Part shown: positions 59,285 through 64,000 of the stretch, piece after piece
Position numbering within the stretch: the stretch's first letter is position 1
How the letters are laid out: the number at the start of each line of letters is the position of its first letter
Origin: Chloranthus sessilifolius
Lineage: Eukaryota > Streptophyta > Magnoliopsida > Chloranthales > Chloranthaceae
Length of the DNA stretch: 64,000 bases
NCBI GenBank assembly: GCA_021018995.1
Contig: CM037585.1
Location: 127,128,831-127,192,830 of the forward strand
Direction of reading: 5' to 3'
The notes under the pieces: model-generated
Seen by the model: only the letters and a program-made list of their open reading frames with translations
What the model was told of the DNA's origin: nothing
The model's database searches: none
Position numbers and translations under genes: made by a program

Positions 59285-60717
59285 ATGGGACCACGCACGA
59301 AGAATCCTTCGCGTAAGGTACCCACATCCCGCCTGCACTCTCGCCTTCTATTCCAAATCCCCCGCCGTCCGTGCCACCCATGGCACCGGCTTCGACCTCT
59401 ACCCCGCCCGTTCCCGCATCCGCATCGCTCACTATCGAGCGTGAAATCCCCAACACGTGGTGGGCTTCCAAAACATTCCTACCGGAATACGTTTTTGTGT
59501 CCTCACTATATGAGGACCGACCCGAAATGGCTTGGGCCAAGGGTTACATACAAAAGCTAGGGCTTAAACCCCTACTCGCGCCCTTCCATGACCATTACTG
59601 CCCACGTATTGTGCGGCTTTTCTTTCAAAACCTCAAATGGGGTGATAGTCGCCATCGACTCGTCACCACCATCGATGGCCTTGAGTATAAATTTAACCAT
59701 TTTCATGTCGCGGCGGCACTTCAATGCTCGTCCGCGTACCTCGAGACCAGTGGCCTCGAGCCTCCGTATGCCGATGTGGTCGCCAAGATGACCCAAGGCC
59801 AACACGGTAGGGGCCAATCCATTTCTAGGGCCCAACTACCTGACCGGTTGTGGATGCTTGATACCTACATCAAGTGTGCCCTCAACCCTTTCCTGCACAA
59901 GTCCTCACGGACTGGAGTAGTGCAACAAGCACTATTCTCTGCCTATGAGAACCGTTGGTTCTCTATGGCAGATCTGGTCATTGATGGCATCATAAACGCC
60001 AATGACCTGATGTCTGAGAAGGCGTCTGGGCAGAAACAGATCCCCTATGCACGCCTCGTCACCAAGCTTGTGGAGCAGTATGCTGCTCTACGCGAGGCCT
60101 ACGTTTTGGCTCCCCAGGAGCCTCGTTTGACCAACAACACTAGGGTCTTTCATCTGAAAGACTGGACAAAGAGCTACAATTTGTTGGTTAAGCGTCTTCC
60201 TGAGGAGGAGGAGGGCGCTGGCCGAGCCTGTTCCCCTGCAGAAAGCGAAGGTTCACCCTCCAGAGCGAGGTTCGATGCGCCGACTACAGAGGGCGAGACA
60301 CCACAGGACCTACCACCCGGCGAGCCATCCGCCTGACCAGCCCCTATTCCACCCGTCGATCGTCACACGCACCACCCTCCCCACCGTCTTCCTCCGACGA
60401 CGTCATGCGATGCCAGCGAGGTGGTGGAGAGCAACCGCCGCATCCACGTGAGACTAGATGGGGTTGAGGCGTTCCAGCGACAGATGCATCGTCGTCTGGT
60501 CTCTCACGCGGGTATGCATGAGCTAGTCATGCAAAGACTCTATGCCACGCCCACGTCCGCGCGATTGCACGCCCGCCTACAGGTGGATCCACGCGACTAT
60601 CATTCACCTCACGCGTCCCTGACGCCTGATCGATCACGCTGCCCATCCGATGCTCCCGCAGTATTACTGCATCTACTATTGCTTATTAGCCATTTATATG
60701 TACACGTATCTCTCTAA
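59285..60717 (+). pseudogene. Extra ORF (aORF) of D, two frame breaks
   Basis: ATG near 59285 (MGPRTKNPSRK), frame lost near 59350. The main domain is open at 59371-60336: NTWWASKTFLPEY, CPRIVRLFFQNL, RAQLPDRLWMLDTYIKC, VVQQALFSAYENRWFS, KQIPYARLVTKLVE and WTKSYNLLVKRLP, each aligning with the A aORF in order. A Pro/acidic stretch follows, and after a stop at 60334-60336 the charged helix (VESNRRIHVRLDGVEAF) continues in a frame at 60421-60717. GC-rich compared with pol. Function unknown. Confidence 0.83.
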
Positions 60718-60900
60718 TTATATTTCGTTGCATATTGCATATATTATTTCATACTTTAATTACGCTCGCAATATATAAACTCGTAAATCTTTTAGTTACC
60801 ATGCATGACACTTAGATCAATTTCACATTAGTTTAGCATGTGAGTCTTAAAACTACAAAATCCTCTACGCCTCTTAGACATTTTCGAGGCGAAAATTCCT

Positions 60901-60911
60901 AAGGGGGATAA
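60901..60911 (+). promoter_or_regulatory. Polypurine tract of D
   Basis: AAGGGGGATAA immediately before TGTAACGACC. The 60718-60900 stretch is non-coding. Confidence 0.75.
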
Positions 60912-63443
60912 TGTAACGACCGAAAATTAGAACACGTGCACGATCGCTTTTGATCCGCGCGTCTTGCCTTGAAACCGAGGTTAATTTAAAAACTTTAAGG
61001 TTATATTAATTTAAATAATGTGGCACCGTGATGAGATGAGATCACGTGTGAAATTTCGCTTAGATCCTAGACGCCGTAGAGGGTAGATGGAACACGTTGC
61101 TAGAAGCAATCGTGTTCATACTTCACACCTATAGACACCAAGGGCAAAATAGAAATTTTGCTCGAGAGAAGTAGCTTATAGAGGAAGGATGGGAGACAGG
61201 AAGAGAGACTTCATTCCTCTTCTCCTTCATCACCTTGCCCTGTGTGCTCCATAGATTGGAGATTGATGCTAAGAAGTGTGAAAGAAATCATTGAGAGAGA
61301 AGAAGAAGGGTTAGCAAGAGAAGAGGAGAGATTCTAAGCTAGAGGAGCTAGACCTAAGGGTTTGAGTTACCTAGGGTTTGAGATTGTTGTGAGAGACCCC
61401 GATCACTGAACCAGAGCCGAGGAATTTCTCATGAATGCGTCGAAGAGGAGCTCCGAGATCTAGGTTTTGAAACCCTCTTTTCGGGTCATTGCCGGAACCC
61501 CAAGAAACCCACGAACAAGGTGAGTTGTGTGTGTTAAATAAGGTTAAATGAGTAGTTTAAAGGGTAGGTTTATGATGTATTAATGGTGATTGCACAACCA
61601 TTAATGGAGAGAGCAAAATGGAAGGAAAGGTGAACTCCATTAATGACTTTCTTTGTCATTGGTGATCGATCACCAAGGTGGTGATCGATCTCTGATCAGT
61701 TAGTGATCGATCACCAAGGGCCGTGATCGATCAATCATATAAGTTTATAGGAGCAGAGTTGAGAAGTTGAGGCCGAGGTGGTGATCGATCACCAAGGTGG
61801 CGATGCATCTACAATGAGTCTGGTGGCTGGTCCCCAAGGTGGGGATCGATCTACAAAGGTGTTGGTGATCGATCACCAAGGTGGTGATCGATCAATTTGT
61901 ATAAAAATTTATGTGGACGAGAGGGAGTTTTGAAGCTTCGTGGTGATCGATCACCAGCCGGTGATCGATCTACAAGGGTCGTGATCGATCTACAAAAGGG
62001 TGATCGATCTACAAAGGCAGTGATCGATCTACAAAGGCTGGTGATCGATCTACAAAGGCTGGTGATCGATCTACAGTGGGTGGTGATCGATCACTCACCC
62101 CTGCTTTTGCCTGTCTTGAATTCATGAAGTAGACACCCCGGATATTGTCGTAGTTCTCGACATTCCTAACACTTAATGTCTTTGTGCATATGGTATAGGA
62201 TAAACCCCGACGTCGAAAAAGCTTTGGATTTGCTTAGAAGATAAACCGATCGAGGTAGGGGAAAACTCAATTTAAGTGCATCTAGATTTAATTGCATGAT
62301 ATCTTAACATTGTATTATATCTCTGATTTTCGAAAGCATGCCTGCATATGCATTAAACTCTGATTCCCGTATTCTGATATCTGTTTCTGTTCTTTGCATA
62401 TGCTCTGATAATCTGCTCTGATAATCGCCTCGATATTCTCGCTTCATGAGGTAATAAGTATGTATTTGATTTGAGGTTTAACATTCAGACGATCCCCACC
62501 GACTCGGCGGTATATCCGTTTCTTGCACAATGTGCAGTTGTTTGAAAATCCTCGGCAATATATGCACTCCATGTGTGGGGCATTATTGCATTCCTGAAAA
62601 TTGTTCATTGAACGACGATTGGTTGGGGTTTCCTATCGGCACAAATCTGGCTACCACGTGATATATATACACGGGAGTTACTTAAGTTAGAGATATGTAT
62701 GATTTAAGTCATTTAAATCTAATAAGCACAGCATCTTGCTAATTCCGGAGTTCAGTTTACTTTTGCCAGTTATGCATTCTGATTTCCTGCATGTTTGAGC
62801 ATCAATCTATATCTGTTCAGTTTCGTTTCACTTGTCGATCTAAGATATGTTCTGCAATCATGTTTAATAATTTAGATGTAAATTAATTGAAATTCTTCTA
62901 CTGAGCTAGGATGTAGCTCACCCTGCTTCAAATCTTTTTAGGTTCTCGAGGCAGTGCACGTCTAGATCGAGAGCGATCCCGGATTATCACCGGATCCCGA
63001 GGCCGAGGCAGGACGAGGAGACTGGACGCTCAAAGTGACGAAGTTCTATCCTTAGCCCGGGTATTGATAACCATATTTTGTACTTTTGATCTTTTGGATT
63101 TACTGTGTGCCTGGTGGCCACCTTTGTATAAACATATGTAGTTCTACCTTTATTTATTTCATGTTAGTCCACATTCCATTTCGGAACCACTATCGGGAAC
63201 CATTGTTTGGGTGATGTACGTCCATCACCGATGGTTCTTCCTGGTTCCTTTTTGGGAATGTGTATGTTCTTCCTTACATTTAAATATTGTTGACGTGTAT
63301 TTAGTATAGAAATTGGTTGACCCCGACTACAGCTGCTCGGATGTGTCCACCTAGCTTCCGCTATCTGGATCGCGGATCGATCCTGATCGATCCGGGATCA
63401 TCAGTATGATCCTAGCAGTGCGGGTTTTAAGCGGAAATCGGCA
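60912..63443 (+). repeat. Element D 3' LTR
   Basis: About 2.5 kb. It matches 51327-53844 but with many one- and two-base differences concentrated at CG- and C-rich sites (for example 62325-62455 against 52735-52860). Palindrome array at 61660-62095, stem-loop at 63197-63237. Confidence 0.86.
61660..62095. repeat. TGATCGATCA palindrome array, D 3' LTR
   Basis: About fourteen copies of GTGATCGATC with ACCAAG or TACAAAGG tails; two units near 61800-61850 are corrupted. Confidence 0.88.
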
Positions 63444-63450
63444 TTATTTC

Positions 63451-63652
63451 TTGATATTTTCTTGAGAAAGTCTAGAATACAAGAAAATGTCAGAAATACT
63501 AAGAAAATAAAATTTTGAGTAACTCAAGAACAACCTTCAGGAAAGTGACTTTCCTCATAAAATGAGTTTCTGGGCAGCAACTGAGCTAACCATTTTCTTG
63601 AAAAAATGGGTTTCTGGGCAGAAACTGCCGAGCGAGCCCTTAGAAAGTGTCA
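63451..63652. repeat. Outer right arm, resumed after D
   Basis: Resembles 21615-21800 (TTGACATTTTCTTGAGAAAG-type words) and ends at CGAGCCCTTAGAAA, which also occurs at 8398-8411. Confidence 0.75.
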
Positions 63653-64000
63653 CACTTACTTTTTCACGTATATTTTATTCAAAAATTGTGAGCGCCTGGT
63701 AACAAAGCGCTAACACCTCGGCAGCGAAACGCCGACACCTCGATAGCGAGGCGTTGGCACTTCAGCACCGGGGGTGTCGACGCTTCTATATTGAGGTGTC
63801 AACGCTTTACTAAAAAAAAAAAATAATGGAGCGTCGGGACCTCGTTTCGGGGGCGTCGGTGCCTCTAAATCGAGGTGTTGGGGCTTCGATAAAAAAAATA
63901 AAAAATAAATTTAGCGAGGCGCTGACACCCTAGTGCCGGTGTCCTAGCGCCTCTTTTCAAGGTGTCGGCGCTTCGCTGCCAAGGTGCTAGCGCTTCGATA
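63653..64000. repeat. GC-rich field of short inverted repeats
   Basis: No ORF. Many degenerate copies of GCGCTGACACCTCG and its complement CGAGGTGTCGGCGC, alternately oriented, with A-runs at 63809-63822 and 63890-63908. Could be the subterminal repeat field of a DNA transposon running out of the window, or a foldback element. Unassigned. Confidence 0.5.

Larger units (their letters stand above)
51327..63445 (+). mobile_element. Ty3/gypsy chromovirus D, different family, decayed
   Basis: Starts TGTAACGACC. The 3' end is blurred but near 63443-63445. TSD probably CTTTC (51322-51326) and ATTTC (63446-63450). Same architecture as A and B but with diverged LTRs, a different palindrome word and diverged proteins. 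Coding regions carry many frameshifts. Confidence 0.88.

Overview
The window is plant nuclear DNA made almost entirely of nested transposable elements. I see no intact host gene, no tRNA or rRNA gene and no CRISPR array. The evidence for a flowering-plant genome is a Ty1/copia element, three long-LTR Ty3/gypsy chromoviruses with a C-terminal chromodomain (Tekay/Del-like), CACTA, PIF/Harbinger and hAT-like small elements, and a captured fragment of a plant UNC93-like membrane protein gene. Most insertions are bounded by legible target-site duplications (TSDs), so the order of events can be read.

Layout. (1) The substrate is a very large, diverged inverted repeat. Its left arm is 1-11834 (minus a copia insertion) and its right arm starts at 16768 and runs through the right half of the window. 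A spacer of about 4.9 kb (11835-16767) holds a PIF/Harbinger-type element, a copia gag remnant with primer-binding site, and the UNC93-like fragment. (2) A copia element (837-6583, TSD TCTGG) sits in the left arm. (3) Gypsy element A (21828-50063, TSD ctttc/gtttc) sits in the right arm. Element B (23495-38902, TSD GTAAG) lies inside A's 5' LTR, and a solo LTR C (35494-37901, TSD GATAT) lies inside B's 3' LTR. (4) A third gypsy element, D (51327 to about 63445), lies further along the right arm. (5) The last about 350 bp is a GC-rich field of short inverted repeats.

A, B and D share one architecture: LTR of about 2.5 kb; tRNA-Met primer-binding site; gag; a GT-AG intron; protease, reverse transcriptase, RNase H, integrase and chromodomain; an array of short palindromes; a TATA box; an extra sense ORF (aORF, about 500 aa); polypurine tract; LTR. 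The most interesting signal is that the palindromes just upstream of the aORF are the same ones found in the LTR of the same element, while the word differs between families: TCGATTAATCGA in A and B, TGATCGATCA in D. The solo LTR C has CGCTCGAGCG in the corresponding LTR interval. The aORF of A is fully open over 498 codons although the gag and pol of that copy are full of stops. I infer a self-recognition system in which the aORF product, or a host factor, reads family-specific palindromes in its own promoter region and LTR, by analogy with the anti-silencing VANC proteins of VANDAL transposons. The LTRs of all four families also share a short acidic open exon behind a splice acceptor, always in the same phase, and a stem-loop with compensatory changes.

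All gag and pol genes here carry stops, frameshifts or deletions. B is least damaged: RNase H to chromodomain is open for 648 codons. Coordinates of element ends were read by eye and may be off by one or two bases.
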